A DNA stretch of 64,000 nt, taken from the NCBI GenBank assembly GCA_021774795.1, contig JAJFIR010000047.1, forward strand, positions 50,748 through 114,747, given 5' to 3'. Under the pieces are notes generated by a model. That model worked only from the letters and a program-made list of their open reading frames with translations, was not told the origin of the DNA and did not search any database. Positions 1-8,490 of the stretch are shown here, in pieces. The translations under genes were made by a program, and so were the position numbers. Source of the DNA: Emcibacteraceae bacterium (GTDB lineage Bacteria; Pseudomonadota; Alphaproteobacteria; Sphingomonadales; Emcibacteraceae). The stretch's first letter is position 1; each line of letters opens with the position of its first letter.

Positions 1-284
1 TCTTCGTCTGTAAGCTCAGCGGGTTTTGAAAGGATTGAGCTTGGGATCGCCTGCTTTCCGACATCATGCAAGAAACCCGCAAGGGCAAGCTGCTCTATTT
101 CATCAACAGACATGTTCATATTAGCGGCGATGAGTTGCACCAGTTCGGCGACTTCCTCGATATGGGAAGCGGTATAGGGATCATTAAGGCCGATCATCGC
201 AAGGGCGATGTCTTTGATCACCTTATCGTTAATTAGTGACGGTTCAATTGCCGATGATTTCTTTTTTTTAAACTTGTTTAACAT
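1..284 (-). CDS. HD-GYP domain protein, N-terminal part (runs off left edge)
   Basis: Only the first 94 residues are inside the window. The start is an ATG on the complement at 284, preceded by a GGGGGAT Shine-Dalgarno. After a short basic N-terminus (KFKKKK) the sequence has YTASH (His41), then LHDVGK with the metal-binding His73-Asp74 pair, then IPSSILSKP and LTDE. This order of conserved blocks is that of the HD-GYP family, which hydrolyses cyclic di-GMP. The GYP motif itself lies beyond the edge, so activity cannot be judged. No N-terminal receiver or sensor domain precedes the HD-GYP core. A plain HD-domain hydrolase or an HDOD protein is the alternative, but the IPSSILxKP block favours HD-GYP. 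Confidence 0.72.
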   Translation of the reverse strand, partial: MLNKFKKKKSSAIEPSLINDKVIKDIALAMIGLNDPYTASHIEEVAELVQLIAANMNMSVDEIEQLALAGFLHDVGKQAIPSSILSKPAELTDE

Positions 285-380
285 CGTTATCCCCCAGGTT
301 AAGCAAATTATAAATAGTTTAGGGAGTTATACTTAAAATTGTATTAACGACGATTTGTTGCAACTTTACTATGGCAATCC

Positions 381-764
381 CTACAGTAGCCCCTGGCAGG
401 CGATCAAGACCACGCCGCAGACGATGATATAAAAGAAATCAACGGTTATAGCGTAGCTGGTTTTTTGCACGAAAGCACCGCCCGACGCATTAAAGGTCGC
501 GACCGCGAGGACCACAAGCACTGCGGTGATGATGTCTTCCGATATGCGGGTGATACCGATGACCACCGCCAGCAGCAAAAGGGCGATGAGCTGTGAAGCA
601 AGCGCGAAGACCGGCATTTGATCAGCGGTACCGAGATCAACCCGCGATCCTTCGGCCCATTTAACGCCAAATAATTTTGGGCTATACCATGCCCAGCCAA
701 CAAGAAATGCAACGATTGTACCAACGCCCGTTGCAAGCCAATTTACATTTGAAAAGACTTCCAT
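381..764 (-). CDS. DUF1761 family membrane protein (copy 1)
   Basis: A 127-residue protein with four predicted transmembrane segments (about residues 8-28, 52-72, 76-98 and 106-125). I chose the ATG at 764 because a strong GGGAGGAGGG ribosome-binding site sits just upstream and because the paralogue at 2398-2781 starts with the same block (MEV/MEIFSNVNWLA). Conserved features shared with the paralogue are GWAWxSPxLFG, WAEGSRVDL and a C-terminal ACQGLL. The family is widespread in bacteria and has no known biochemical role. The gene is transcribed away from the CBU_0592-like membrane gene at 859, so both promoters share about 95 bp. Confidence 0.8.
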   Translation of the reverse strand: MEVFSNVNWLATGVGTIVAFLVGWAWYSPKLFGVKWAEGSRVDLGTADQMPVFALASQLIALLLLAVVIGITRISEDIITAVLVVLAVATFNASGGAFVQKTSYAITVDFFYIIVCGVVLIACQGLL

Positions 765-858
765 AATCCCCCTCCTCCCAGTAGAGTTAACCCGATAAGC
801 GGGATATAATAACAAAATTTGCGTAAAATGTACATCGGGACGCAAAGAAGGATAAGGA

Positions 859-1113
859 ATGTTGTTTGACGGGATTGGAATGACCGGGGTTTTGATGATC
901 CTAACCACTTATGGATTGGTGCAGGTGGACCGGATTAATGTGAAGGGCATGGGCTATTCACTCTTTAACGGGGTTGGCGCGCTGCTTATTCTTATTTCGC
1001 TTTATGTGGACTTCAATTTATCGGCATTTGTGATTGAAGTTGCGTGGCTGGTGATTAGCATATTTGGTTTATTTAATGCGCTAAAAAGAGGAAAGCCGGA
1101 TGAGCGTGGTTGA
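859..1113 (+). CDS. CBU_0592-like small membrane protein
   Basis: An 84-residue protein with three hydrophobic segments (about residues 6-20, 34-50 and 55-72). It resembles the CBU_0592-like membrane domain, with the block NxxGxGYSLFNGVGALLILISLYVDFN. The start ATG follows an AAGGATAAGGA ribosome-binding site. Family function is unknown. The stop codon overlaps the better candidate start (ATG at 1100) of the downstream PhzF-family reading frame, so the two genes appear translationally coupled or were so before a frameshift at the PhzF start. Confidence 0.72.
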   Translation: MLFDGIGMTGVLMILTTYGLVQVDRINVKGMGYSLFNGVGALLILISLYVDFNLSAFVIEVAWLVISIFGLFNALKRGKPDERG

Positions 1114-1122
1114 TATATATAT
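1113..1122 (+). repeat. (AT)5 dinucleotide run at the PhzF start
   Basis: Five AT units lie between the SD-supported ATG at 1100 and the conserved DAFT block. With five units the frame from 1100 ends at TAA 1124-1126. With four units the frame would be continuous for 305 codons. This is a candidate slippage site, or a sequencing error. Confidence 0.5.
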
Positions 1123-1125
1123 TTA

Positions 1126-2019
1126 ATGGATGCCTTTACCGCCACAGTTGGCGAAGGAAACCGGGCCGGGGTGGTCTTTGATGCGGACGGATTAACACCT
1201 GCGCAGATGCAGGATATTGCGGCCTTTGCTAATGTATCAGAAACGGCATTTATGATCAACGCGGGCGCAGGACCTTTAAACGAGGGGGGTGAATATGATG
1301 TTCATGTGCGTTATTTTACCCCGACAAGCGAAGTGCCCATATGCGGGCACGCGACCATCGCCAGCCATTATCTCCGGGTCAAGCGGGACGGCATTTCAAA
1401 TGGCACGGTGCTTTCTAAAACCGGGGTCGGGATATTGCCGGTGGATATTCAAAAAATAGGCGATGATATCAAAATCATCATGACACAAGGCACACCGGAA
1501 ATTGGCGAAATTTTAAACGAGCCACATGTGGACGAGGCATTAAAGGCATTAAGGATTACACGAGGTGAAATTCACCACGGTTTGCCGGTGCAGTTTGTTT
1601 CAACCGGGCATGGCAAGGTGATTATCCCGATTAAAGAGCTTTCAACACTTCATAGATTAACCCCGGATTTCGGCTCGCTTAAGGCACTCACCCGAAAAAT
1701 TGGCCATACCGGTTATTTTGCATTGGTGATTTCCGGTGATCAGGATGAATACCAAACCCACGGGCGGATGTTTGCGCCTTCTATTGGCATTAACGAAGAC
1801 CCGGTGACCGGAAACGGCAACGGGCCAGCGGGACTTTATTTAAGTCATCACAATGTTTTTAGGTTTGACGATGAATATTCATATCTTGGTAAGCAGGGTG
1901 AAGCAATGGGAAAACCGGGCGTGATTGAAGTGCGGATTTTTAAAGAAAACGGTGTGGCCGCAAAAGTGCAGGTAGCCGGATCAGCCGTAGAAGCCGGGAT
2001 ACTTCAATATTCACTCTGA
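1126..2019 (+). CDS. PhzF family isomerase-like protein, start disrupted by an (AT)5 run
   Basis: The 297-residue frame has the PhzF fold markers: SETAF with the presumed catalytic Glu near residue 39, CGHATIASHY near residue 74 and EDPVTGNGNG near residue 225. PhzF relatives are epimerase/isomerase-like enzymes with two mirrored domains; the substrate cannot be assigned. The open frame begins MDAFTA, whereas family members usually begin a few residues earlier with a strand ending in DIYxxDAFT. Another ATG at 1100, with a good AGAGGA site at 1087-1092, encodes MSVVDIY and then hits a stop inside an (AT)5 run. Removing one AT unit would join it in frame as DIYLMDAFT. As it stands translation must start at 1126, which has no evident ribosome-binding site, or the gene is off. 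Confidence 0.75.
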   Translation: MDAFTATVGEGNRAGVVFDADGLTPAQMQDIAAFANVSETAFMINAGAGPLNEGGEYDVHVRYFTPTSEVPICGHATIASHYLRVKRDGISNGTVLSKTGVGILPVDIQKIGDDIKIIMTQGTPEIGEILNEPHVDEALKALRITRGEIHHGLPVQFVSTGHGKVIIPIKELSTLHRLTPDFGSLKALTRKIGHTGYFALVISGDQDEYQTHGRMFAPSIGINEDPVTGNGNGPAGLYLSHHNVFRFDDEYSYLGKQGEAMGKPGVIEVRIFKENGVAAKVQVAGSAVEAGILQYSL

Positions 2020-2038
2020 CCTGATTGCGGGTTGTTTG

Positions 2039-2362
2039 TTATTTTGGCAAATACCAGAAAACGGCTCTGTATAAAAGGGGCTGTCTAACGGACCGTGTCA
2101 TATGTTTTTCCGGATCGTCAATTAGGTTCCGTCTCAACAGCCTTAATTCGAGAATATTTCTAATAGAAATCCACAAATTTGCAGTAATAAGCACCGCTAT
2201 TACACCCTGGAGCAAGGAAGGGTTAAGGATAGCGAAAGGAACATTTATCAGTGAGAATATACCAAACAATACTGCTGAAATCCAATTCACCTGCAACGAT
2301 TTTGATATTTCATAATTCTTTTGAACAACGTTCGAAATATTTGTTTTTCTGTCCCTTGCCAT
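2039..2362 (-). CDS. Small two-helix membrane protein, unknown function
   Basis: A 107-residue protein if started at the ATG at 2362, which has an AGGGG site about 9 bases upstream; a longer frame exists but has no better signal. It has two hydrophobic segments (about residues 28-48 and 52-72) followed by a basic, charged tail (LRLLRRN, DDPEKH). I do not recognise a family. It lies 35 bp downstream of the second DUF1761 gene on the same strand and is probably co-transcribed with it. The opposite strand also has an open frame of similar length, but this strand is preferred for its ribosome-binding site, hydrophobic pattern and operon position. Confidence 0.5.
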   Translation of the reverse strand: MARDRKTNISNVVQKNYEISKSLQVNWISAVLFGIFSLINVPFAILNPSLLQGVIAVLITANLWISIRNILELRLLRRNLIDDPEKHMTRSVRQPLLYRAVFWYLPK

Positions 2363-2397
2363 ACCAATACCCCTAAATGAAAAATAAGTATCTATTT

Positions 2398-2781
2398 TTA
2401 AAGCAAACCCTGACACGCGATCATCGCGGCACCAACAGCGATGATATAAAAGAAATCAATAGCCGTTGCATATTTGCTTTTTTGCATGAACGCGCCGTTT
2501 GACGCGGAAAAAACTGCCACCGCAAGGATCGCCAGAACAGCGGTTACAATATCCTCCGATAACGCGGTAAGACCAATAATCAATGCCAGCAAAAACAATG
2601 CGACTAATTGCGAAACCATGGCGAAAACGGGCATTTGCTCAACGGCATCCAAATCAACGCGTGAGCCTTCGGCCCATCCTTTGCCAAATAACATCGGGCT
2701 AAACCACGCCCAGCCCACTAGAAAGGAAATGATCGTGCCGACAAAAACGGCCAACCAATTGACATTTGAAAATATTTCCAT
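2398..2781 (-). CDS. DUF1761 family membrane protein (copy 2)
   Basis: A 127-residue paralogue of the protein at 381-764, identical in length and with the same layout of four transmembrane segments. It keeps the N-terminal FSNVNWLA, GWAWFSP, GWAEGSRVDL and the C-terminal IACQGLL. The ATG at 2781 is preceded by a GAGGGAGGAT ribosome-binding site. The two copies differ at many positions, mostly conservative changes in the membrane helices, so the duplication is old. A small membrane protein follows 35 bp downstream. Function is unknown for the family. Confidence 0.8.
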   Translation of the reverse strand: MEIFSNVNWLAVFVGTIISFLVGWAWFSPMLFGKGWAEGSRVDLDAVEQMPVFAMVSQLVALFLLALIIGLTALSEDIVTAVLAILAVAVFSASNGAFMQKSKYATAIDFFYIIAVGAAMIACQGLL

Positions 2782-2892
2782 AAATTATCCTCCCTCAAAT
2801 ATTTCCTGTATGAACCGGACCATATCACAGTTTTTTTGTGTTGTATATAAGAGAAGATATTCAGCTTTAACGATTAATAAGCTGCTCCGGTT

Positions 2893-3462
2893 TTATTGAT
2901 CGCAGGATTTTCTTAACGCAACGAGCATTTCAGCGTCCTGTTTTGAAGAAAGCAAATCTTCGTCGGTGAGGCCTTCTAGCTCATGAGGGAAAATGAGCCA
3001 TTCTTCGGTTTGATGGACATGATAATCCGGCGTTCGCTGTGTAAGGTTCTTTCCCGGTTTATAATATACAGTGCCAACACGCACATCATTTGGCATGTTT
3101 TTACGCATATGCTTTTTAAGATTATCAATAATGGCGGCGATACTGCGACCACTATCAAACACGTCATCTAAAATAAGCAAATTATCATCACTATTCATAT
3201 GGTCGATCAAATAATGAAGGCCGTAGACTTTTACCTTGTCTTTTTGTTTGCCAATACCGGTATAGGACGACGTGCGAATGGCAAAATGGTCGGTTTTTAT
3301 GTGGCAAAAGTCCAGCAATTCCTGCACGGCAATGCCAACCGGCGTGCCGCCGCGCCAGACGCCAACGATAAAATCCGGACGAAATCCGCTTTTGATGATC
3401 ATTTCCCCAAGTTTAAAGGATGATGAAAGAAGTTCATCAGCCGTAATATATATCTTTTTCAT
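2893..3462 (-). CDS. Phosphoribosyltransferase (purine salvage type)
   Basis: A 189-residue type I phosphoribosyltransferase. The PRPP-binding loop is LLILDDVFDSGRS at about residues 94-106, with the two acidic residues and the small-residue loop expected of the family. An N-terminal GVWRGGTPVG forms the pyrophosphate loop. The family transfers ribose-5-phosphate from PRPP to a base, and hypoxanthine, guanine or xanthine are the usual substrates. The C-terminal HQTEEWLIFPHE resembles the xanthine/guanine branch and predicted phosphoribosyltransferases of COG2236, so the base is not assigned. The gene is monocistronic and diverges from the sugar ABC operon, sharing a 120-bp upstream region. 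Confidence 0.8.
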   Translation of the reverse strand: MKKIYITADELLSSSFKLGEMIIKSGFRPDFIVGVWRGGTPVGIAVQELLDFCHIKTDHFAIRTSSYTGIGKQKDKVKVYGLHYLIDHMNSDDNLLILDDVFDSGRSIAAIIDNLKKHMRKNMPNDVRVGTVYYKPGKNLTQRTPDYHVHQTEEWLIFPHELEGLTDEDLLSSKQDAEMLVALRKSCDQ

Positions 3463-3582
3463 TATTGAAACCCGCCCGGTGTTATTAAGGCGCCCAATAT
3501 AGCGGCTAAGGTAAAAAAAAGGAATTTCATTTTACGGCAATTTCGTTACAATAAATCTCATAAATAAAAAGGGCGGAATTTT

Positions 3583-4875
3583 ATGATCAAAGGGGCGGTC
3601 GCATTTATAGTTATGGTGTTTGGTTTTGCCGTTTGGCAAGCGACATCAGGAAAGGCTGACGACCCGAATAATTTATTAATCGTTGAAGTGAACACCTCTG
3701 CTGAGCGGACGGGGTTGCTTCGTGATCAACTGGATGATTTTGAAGCTGCAAATCCCGGCCTGACGGTTGATGTCATTTCCCTGTCTTGGGGGCAGGCATT
3801 TGAAAAATTAAGCATGATGGTGGCTGGCGGACAAATTCCCGATGTTATTGAAATGCCGGACTTCTGGCTTTCGCGGTATGCGGACGCGGGACAGATCGCC
3901 GACCTTGGCCCTTATATAGAAAAAGCAAATTTTGATGATGACCTGGAAGGAGACACTTTCAAATACGGAAGCATTAATGAAAAGCTCTATACCATTCCTT
4001 ACGGTTATTATTTGCGGGCACTTATATATAACAAGCGGATTTTTAAAGAGGCAGGTATTGAAAAACCCCCGCTGACCATTGAAGAATTTTATCAAACCGC
4101 AAAGACGGTTTCCGAACTTAACGGTGTTTCAGGATTTTGTCACCACGGCGGACGCGGCGGACCGGTATTTTATTACTGGTTGATGACAACAATGAATGGC
4201 AGTGATCAATTTTTTGATGAAGATGGTAATAGCACCTTTTATAACGAAGGCGCGATAAAAGGACTGACCCTGATAAGGGATTTATACCAAAACGGATATG
4301 CGCCTCAGGACAGTTTAAACTGGAATTTTAACGACACGGTATCCGGCTTTTATTCCGGAACATGCGCCATGCTGCATCAAACACCTGATTCCCTCCCGGC
4401 CTTGAGAAAAAGAATGGACGAAGATGATTTTGCATCAGCACCAATGCCGCTTGGGCCAAGCGGCAAATCATTCCCACACCTGGGTTATATTGGCTGGTCT
4501 ATTTTTGAGAAGTCCTCAAACAAAGAAGCCGCATGGAAACTTGTTCAGCATTTACTTAACCGTCAAAACAATCAAACATGGGCAGAGCGCGGTGGCCTCG
4601 TCCCCATTTATACAGGCATTTCCCAAGATATATTTGCCGCGAACAACGCCAGCCAAGGTTGGCTGAAAACAACGCAGGATGATCGGTGGTCATATTTGAT
4701 TAATCCAAATTATCTGCCAGAAATAGCTGAATTTGACAGCATCACCGTTGTGCAAAGCGCGCAAGCGATGCTGCTTGGCGATAAAACACCGGAGGAAACT
4801 GCGAAGATGTGGGCCGATTTCCTGACAGAAGCGCAAACAAGGTGGCTTAAGAAAAATAAAGGCGTTGATCAGTGA
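3583..4875 (+). CDS. Sugar ABC transporter, family 1 substrate-binding protein
   Basis: A 430-residue periplasmic binding protein with an N-terminal signal peptide (hydrophobic stretch about residues 5-18, cleavage probably near SGKADD). The body follows the MalE/UgpB pattern: NTSAERTGLLRDQLDDFEAANPG at the start, then GGQIPDVIEMPDFW, and a late HLLNRQNNQTWAERGG helix. It would capture a mono- or oligosaccharide, or a related polyol, and deliver it to the two permeases that follow. The stop overlaps the GTG start of the first permease by three bases, so translation is coupled. The start ATG has a GGGCGGA site. The ligand cannot be read from the sequence. Confidence 0.88.
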   Translation: MIKGAVAFIVMVFGFAVWQATSGKADDPNNLLIVEVNTSAERTGLLRDQLDDFEAANPGLTVDVISLSWGQAFEKLSMMVAGGQIPDVIEMPDFWLSRYADAGQIADLGPYIEKANFDDDLEGDTFKYGSINEKLYTIPYGYYLRALIYNKRIFKEAGIEKPPLTIEEFYQTAKTVSELNGVSGFCHHGGRGGPVFYYWLMTTMNGSDQFFDEDGNSTFYNEGAIKGLTLIRDLYQNGYAPQDSLNWNFNDTVSGFYSGTCAMLHQTPDSLPALRKRMDEDDFASAPMPLGPSGKSFPHLGYIGWSIFEKSSNKEAAWKLVQHLLNRQNNQTWAERGGLVPIYTGISQDIFAANNASQGWLKTTQDDRWSYLINPNYLPEIAEFDSITVVQSAQAMLLGDKTPEETAKMWADFLTEAQTRWLKKNKGVDQ

Positions 4876-5771
4876 ATAATCCGGTTTCATTTAAAATGCC
4901 TTCCTTCAGCCCGGCCTGGTTCTATTTAGCACCGACCTTGTTATTTATATCGCTGCTGGTTGTCGTGCCACTGGTCACCGGAATATCTTATGCATTTTAT
5001 AGTTTTGACTTGCTAGCCGGGACCAAAGAATTTGCCGGCCTTGATCAATTTAAAAAATTGTTGTCCGAAGACACTGTATTTGTTCAGAGCCTTGTGAATA
5101 TGTTATTTTGGACTTCGGCTTCGCTATTTTTCCAGTTCAGTCTGGGTCTTGGTCTTGCGTTGCTACTTAATAACGGATTTCGTGGCATTAAAATTATTCA
5201 GCCGATCTTGTTCATTCCTTGGGCTGTACCCTCGTTCCTGATTGGCCTAATGTGGATATGGATGTTTAATCCGGTAACGGGACCACTTCCTTATATATTC
5301 GAAGCAATCGGATTAATGGAGACGCCGGAAAATATATTAAGTGATCCTGATCATGCCATGTGGGGGCCGATTGTTGCCAATGTATGGTTTGGTATCCCGT
5401 TTTTTACCATCATGTTACTGGCCGCCCTTCGTTCTATACCGACTGATATATATGAAGCGGCCAATATGGATGGGGTCAGCGATTTTCAGGCATTTCGTTA
5501 TGTTACGGTGCCGCTAATTGCGCCGACCATTCTAATTACCTTATTGATCCGGGCAATATGGATAGCCAATTTTGCGGAAATTATCATCGTTATGACAAAT
5601 GGCGGACCGGCAAACTCCACACAAATATTATCGACATATATTTATGATACCGCCTATCAGAAGATGGATTTTGGTTATGCGTCGGTTATTTCAATCGCCC
5701 TGCTGTTTTTGTTGATGGTGTACGGGTTTGCCGTTGGCCGCATCCGAAATAAAATGCCGACCTATGTTTGA
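4872..5771 (+). CDS. Sugar ABC transporter permease, MalF type
   Basis: A 299-residue inner-membrane permease with six predicted helices. It starts at a GTG that overlaps the stop of the binding-protein gene. The cytoplasmic EAA loop that contacts the ATPase is EAANMDGVSDFQAF followed by VTVPLIAP, near residue 196. N-terminal FYLAPTLLFISLLVVVP is typical of MalF/UgpA-like subunits of carbohydrate importers. Together with the next gene it would form the heterodimeric channel. No ATP-binding subunit gene is in the window, so the complex must borrow a shared ATPase encoded elsewhere. Confidence 0.88.
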   Translation: MNNPVSFKMPSFSPAWFYLAPTLLFISLLVVVPLVTGISYAFYSFDLLAGTKEFAGLDQFKKLLSEDTVFVQSLVNMLFWTSASLFFQFSLGLGLALLLNNGFRGIKIIQPILFIPWAVPSFLIGLMWIWMFNPVTGPLPYIFEAIGLMETPENILSDPDHAMWGPIVANVWFGIPFFTIMLLAALRSIPTDIYEAANMDGVSDFQAFRYVTVPLIAPTILITLLIRAIWIANFAEIIIVMTNGGPANSTQILSTYIYDTAYQKMDFGYASVISIALLFLLMVYGFAVGRIRNKMPTYV

Positions 5772-5796
5772 CGCATTTGTTTAAGAGATTTAAAAG

Positions 5797-6612
5797 ATGA
5801 TCAATAATTCAAAATATGCCTTTGTCACAGGCTTTCTGATCTTTACCTTGTTTCCGGTATTTTGGATGTTTAAAATTTCGCTTACCCCTGATCGCCTGCT
5901 TTATTCAGAGGGTGTTGTAGCATGGCCAAGCCAAATTACCTTCGATCATTATTATGCTGTTATTGTCGAAGGCAGTTTTCCCGATTATTTCCTAAATAGT
6001 TTTATTGTGTCATTCACGACTGCGGCGCTAACCACGCTGATTGCGATCGCCGCCGGTTACGCACTTTCCAGATTCCGTTTTAGCGGGAAAACGTTTTTGA
6101 TTACTTTATTACTCGTTACGCAAATGTTCCCGATCGTCATGATTATTGCACCAATTTATAACGTTCTCACATTCATTAATCTGGTGGATAGTTTAACGGG
6201 TCTTATTCTTGTTTATACGGCGTTTAATTTGCCTTTTGCCTGTTTTTTGATGCAATCATTTTTTGATGGATCACCGCAGGAGCTGGAGGAAGCAGCGATG
6301 ATTGATGGCTGCACGCGTCTTCAAGCTCTTGAAAAAGTAACCTTGCCCCTTTGCCTTCCCGGGATTGGTGCAACGCTTGGGTTCGTGTTTACAGCGGCTT
6401 GGTCGGAGCTTTTATTTGCGCTGATGTTCATCAACCGTCAATCACAAATGACATTCCCTGCTGGCATTATGAATTTTGTTACAAAATTTTCGGTGGACTG
6501 GGGACAAATGGCGGCAGCAATGATCCTCGCTCTAATTCCCGTATGTATTTTCTTTGCCTATATTCAGAAATTCATTGTACAAGGTCTGACCGCCGGGGCC
6601 CTTAAAGGCTAA
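5797..6612 (+). CDS. Sugar ABC transporter permease, MalG type
   Basis: A 271-residue inner-membrane permease, second subunit of the importer. It has the MalG-like start FLIFTLFPVFWMFKISLTP, six helices, the EAA loop EEAAMIDGCTRLQAL with VTLPLCLPG near residue 175, and the family's C-terminal QKFIVQGLTAGALKG. It begins 25 bp after the MalF-type gene. A decayed second copy of its last 55 codons lies at 8491-8658, beyond the M48 protease gene, which indicates that a paralogous permease once stood there. Confidence 0.88.
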   Translation: MINNSKYAFVTGFLIFTLFPVFWMFKISLTPDRLLYSEGVVAWPSQITFDHYYAVIVEGSFPDYFLNSFIVSFTTAALTTLIAIAAGYALSRFRFSGKTFLITLLLVTQMFPIVMIIAPIYNVLTFINLVDSLTGLILVYTAFNLPFACFLMQSFFDGSPQELEEAAMIDGCTRLQALEKVTLPLCLPGIGATLGFVFTAAWSELLFALMFINRQSQMTFPAGIMNFVTKFSVDWGQMAAAMILALIPVCIFFAYIQKFIVQGLTAGALKG

Positions 6613-6728
6613 TTTAATCAATTCTACCCGAATATAAACTCTTTAATCTAGCTTAAAACAGTCTTGTTTGACAGCTAAGGCCTTTTCTAGCTATAGTGAG
6701 TCCAACTAGTCATTCAGGGGGGATGATC

Positions 6729-8483
6729 ATGTCATTAATCAAATCGTTTCTAATGCTGATATCGATACCGGTAATCGGATATCTCGTTTCCATTTGGGTC
6801 TTGAGTGATCTGAACAGTTCTCTTGTTAGCAGCGGTCTACATCAGACGATAAGTGAGCTATGTGCGGCACCGAATATCGAGGGCGTACCAGCAATTCTAT
6901 CGATTTGCAAGGACATTGCACCCATATTGTGGATGCGATCGGCGTCAATTATCAGCGGTTTTGTAGCTGTCATCCTGCTCATTTCCTTCATCATATCTTC
7001 TCGTGTTGCTGGCGAAAACAGGACCAAGATAGCCAACATATTCCCACCAATGGTATTTCTTACCTTAGTCACTCTATCTGGTCTGGTTATTGTTCAAGGC
7101 ACTATTCTTACCTTTAGTGCATATTTGGCTGAAGTTCAGCTTATCGAACGGTTCCATATATACCTGATCGGAGCCATTGGCATCGGTGCGTTGGCGGGTG
7201 CCTATGGCTTGATTAAATCCTCTACAGATTTTACAAAAAAAAGAACACAGCATGTGGTCGGACTGAAGCTTGACCCTACCAAACACCAAAAACTTTTTAA
7301 CATGATAAAATCCATCTCTGAAACGCTCGGGTCCAGAAATCCTGACCATGTTGTTGTCGGTTTGGAGCCTAATTTTTATGTGACCAGTGCCGATGTAAAA
7401 ATCGCTGGCAATATAGGCCAGCTTGAAGGCGAAACCCTTTATCTCTCGATGCCACTTGCCCGTATCCTAACTACTGAGGAAATTAAAAGTATTATTGGTC
7501 ATGAACTCGGCCATTTTCGGGGTGATGACACCTATTATTCACTGAAATTTTCACCGGTTTATGCAGGTCTTTCTCATGCGCTTCAATCCATGGAAACAAC
7601 GTCCCGAGACGGCATATCGGCGGTTGCTAGACTTCCGGCATACTCTGTTCTTTCCTATATCATCGATGTGTTTCATAAAAATGTCAGCACCATAAGCCGG
7701 AAGCGTGAATTTGCAGCTGATCAGGCTGCCAGCGAAGTAGCAAATCCGGAGGCTCTTGCCAGTTCGCTATTGAAAATTGGACTTTACGCAGGGGCATGGA
7801 GAAATCTTGAGAACCGGGTGATTGACCGAATGCAAAAAGGAAGTTTTACCCGTAATTTATCTTTACTTTTTGCCAGTATCGTTAAATATGATGTTAACGA
7901 GGAAACGGTCCCTGAAGTGATCGATAGTATTGCAGCGCAAACCATTTCTCACCCGACGGACTCTCACCCGCCAACTGCAACGCGAATAAGCGAACTAGGC
8001 ATAAATATCGATAATATTGAACGTGATCTTCTTAATATGCCAGAAAGCACCTGTATTGATCTGTTTGATAATCCCGCTACCCTTGAGCAACAACTTACGG
8101 AAATTCAACAACGATATTTCATGGCACTGGGGGTCCAAGTACCCGAAGACGCACAAATGAACCCATCGGCACTGGTACTGGCGGCGTTCGGTGCTCATAT
8201 GGTCGTAGCTGATGGCAAGGTGGAACCGGAAGAGATCGACAAGGCAGAGGAAATTGGCCTTGCCCTGACACCAGATTTTGACAATATCGACTTTCGCGAA
8301 TATTGCCACCATCCTGAAACGATCCCCGCAATAGATGCATTACTGGATGCGTCCAAGTCAGTCAGTACTGATGTCAAGGCTCTGATCTATGATTATCTGG
8401 CCAAGATCGCCCGTTCCGACGGCGATATAAGCCCGGAAGAAAGCAGTTTTCTGGTAACCGTAAAAACGGAATTCAGCCTCTAG
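6729..8483 (+). CDS. M48 family membrane metalloprotease fused to a C-terminal TerB-like domain
   Basis: The first four hydrophobic segments (to about residue 165) anchor the protein in the inner membrane. They are followed by an M48 peptidase domain with the zinc motif HELGH near residue 258 and the third-ligand region REFAADQAA about 115 residues later. The last 110 residues are different: LAAFGAHMVVADGKVEPEE and then AKIARSDGDISPEE, a paired acidic-helix pattern like the TerB/DjlA-N fold. I start at ATG 6729, with an AGGGGGG site just upstream; ATG 6723 and GTG 6696 are alternatives. M48 proteins of the HtpX/Ste24 group degrade or mature membrane proteins. It stands between the malG-type gene and a malG remnant, so it may be an insertion into an older transporter cluster. 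Confidence 0.8.
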   Translation: MSLIKSFLMLISIPVIGYLVSIWVLSDLNSSLVSSGLHQTISELCAAPNIEGVPAILSICKDIAPILWMRSASIISGFVAVILLISFIISSRVAGENRTKIANIFPPMVFLTLVTLSGLVIVQGTILTFSAYLAEVQLIERFHIYLIGAIGIGALAGAYGLIKSSTDFTKKRTQHVVGLKLDPTKHQKLFNMIKSISETLGSRNPDHVVVGLEPNFYVTSADVKIAGNIGQLEGETLYLSMPLARILTTEEIKSIIGHELGHFRGDDTYYSLKFSPVYAGLSHALQSMETTSRDGISAVARLPAYSVLSYIIDVFHKNVSTISRKREFAADQAASEVANPEALASSLLKIGLYAGAWRNLENRVIDRMQKGSFTRNLSLLFASIVKYDVNEETVPEVIDSIAAQTISHPTDSHPPTATRISELGINIDNIERDLLNMPESTCIDLFDNPATLEQQLTEIQQRYFMALGVQVPEDAQMNPSALVLAAFGAHMVVADGKVEPEEIDKAEEIGLALTPDFDNIDFREYCHHPETIPAIDALLDASKSVSTDVKALIYDYLAKIARSDGDISPEESSFLVTVKTEFSL

Positions 8484-8490
8484 TCGTAAT

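Noticed and set aside
2025..2315. 96-residue open frame on the + strand
   Set aside because: It is antisense to the small membrane protein gene at 2039-2362, has no good ribosome-binding site and a composition unlike a protein-coding gene.
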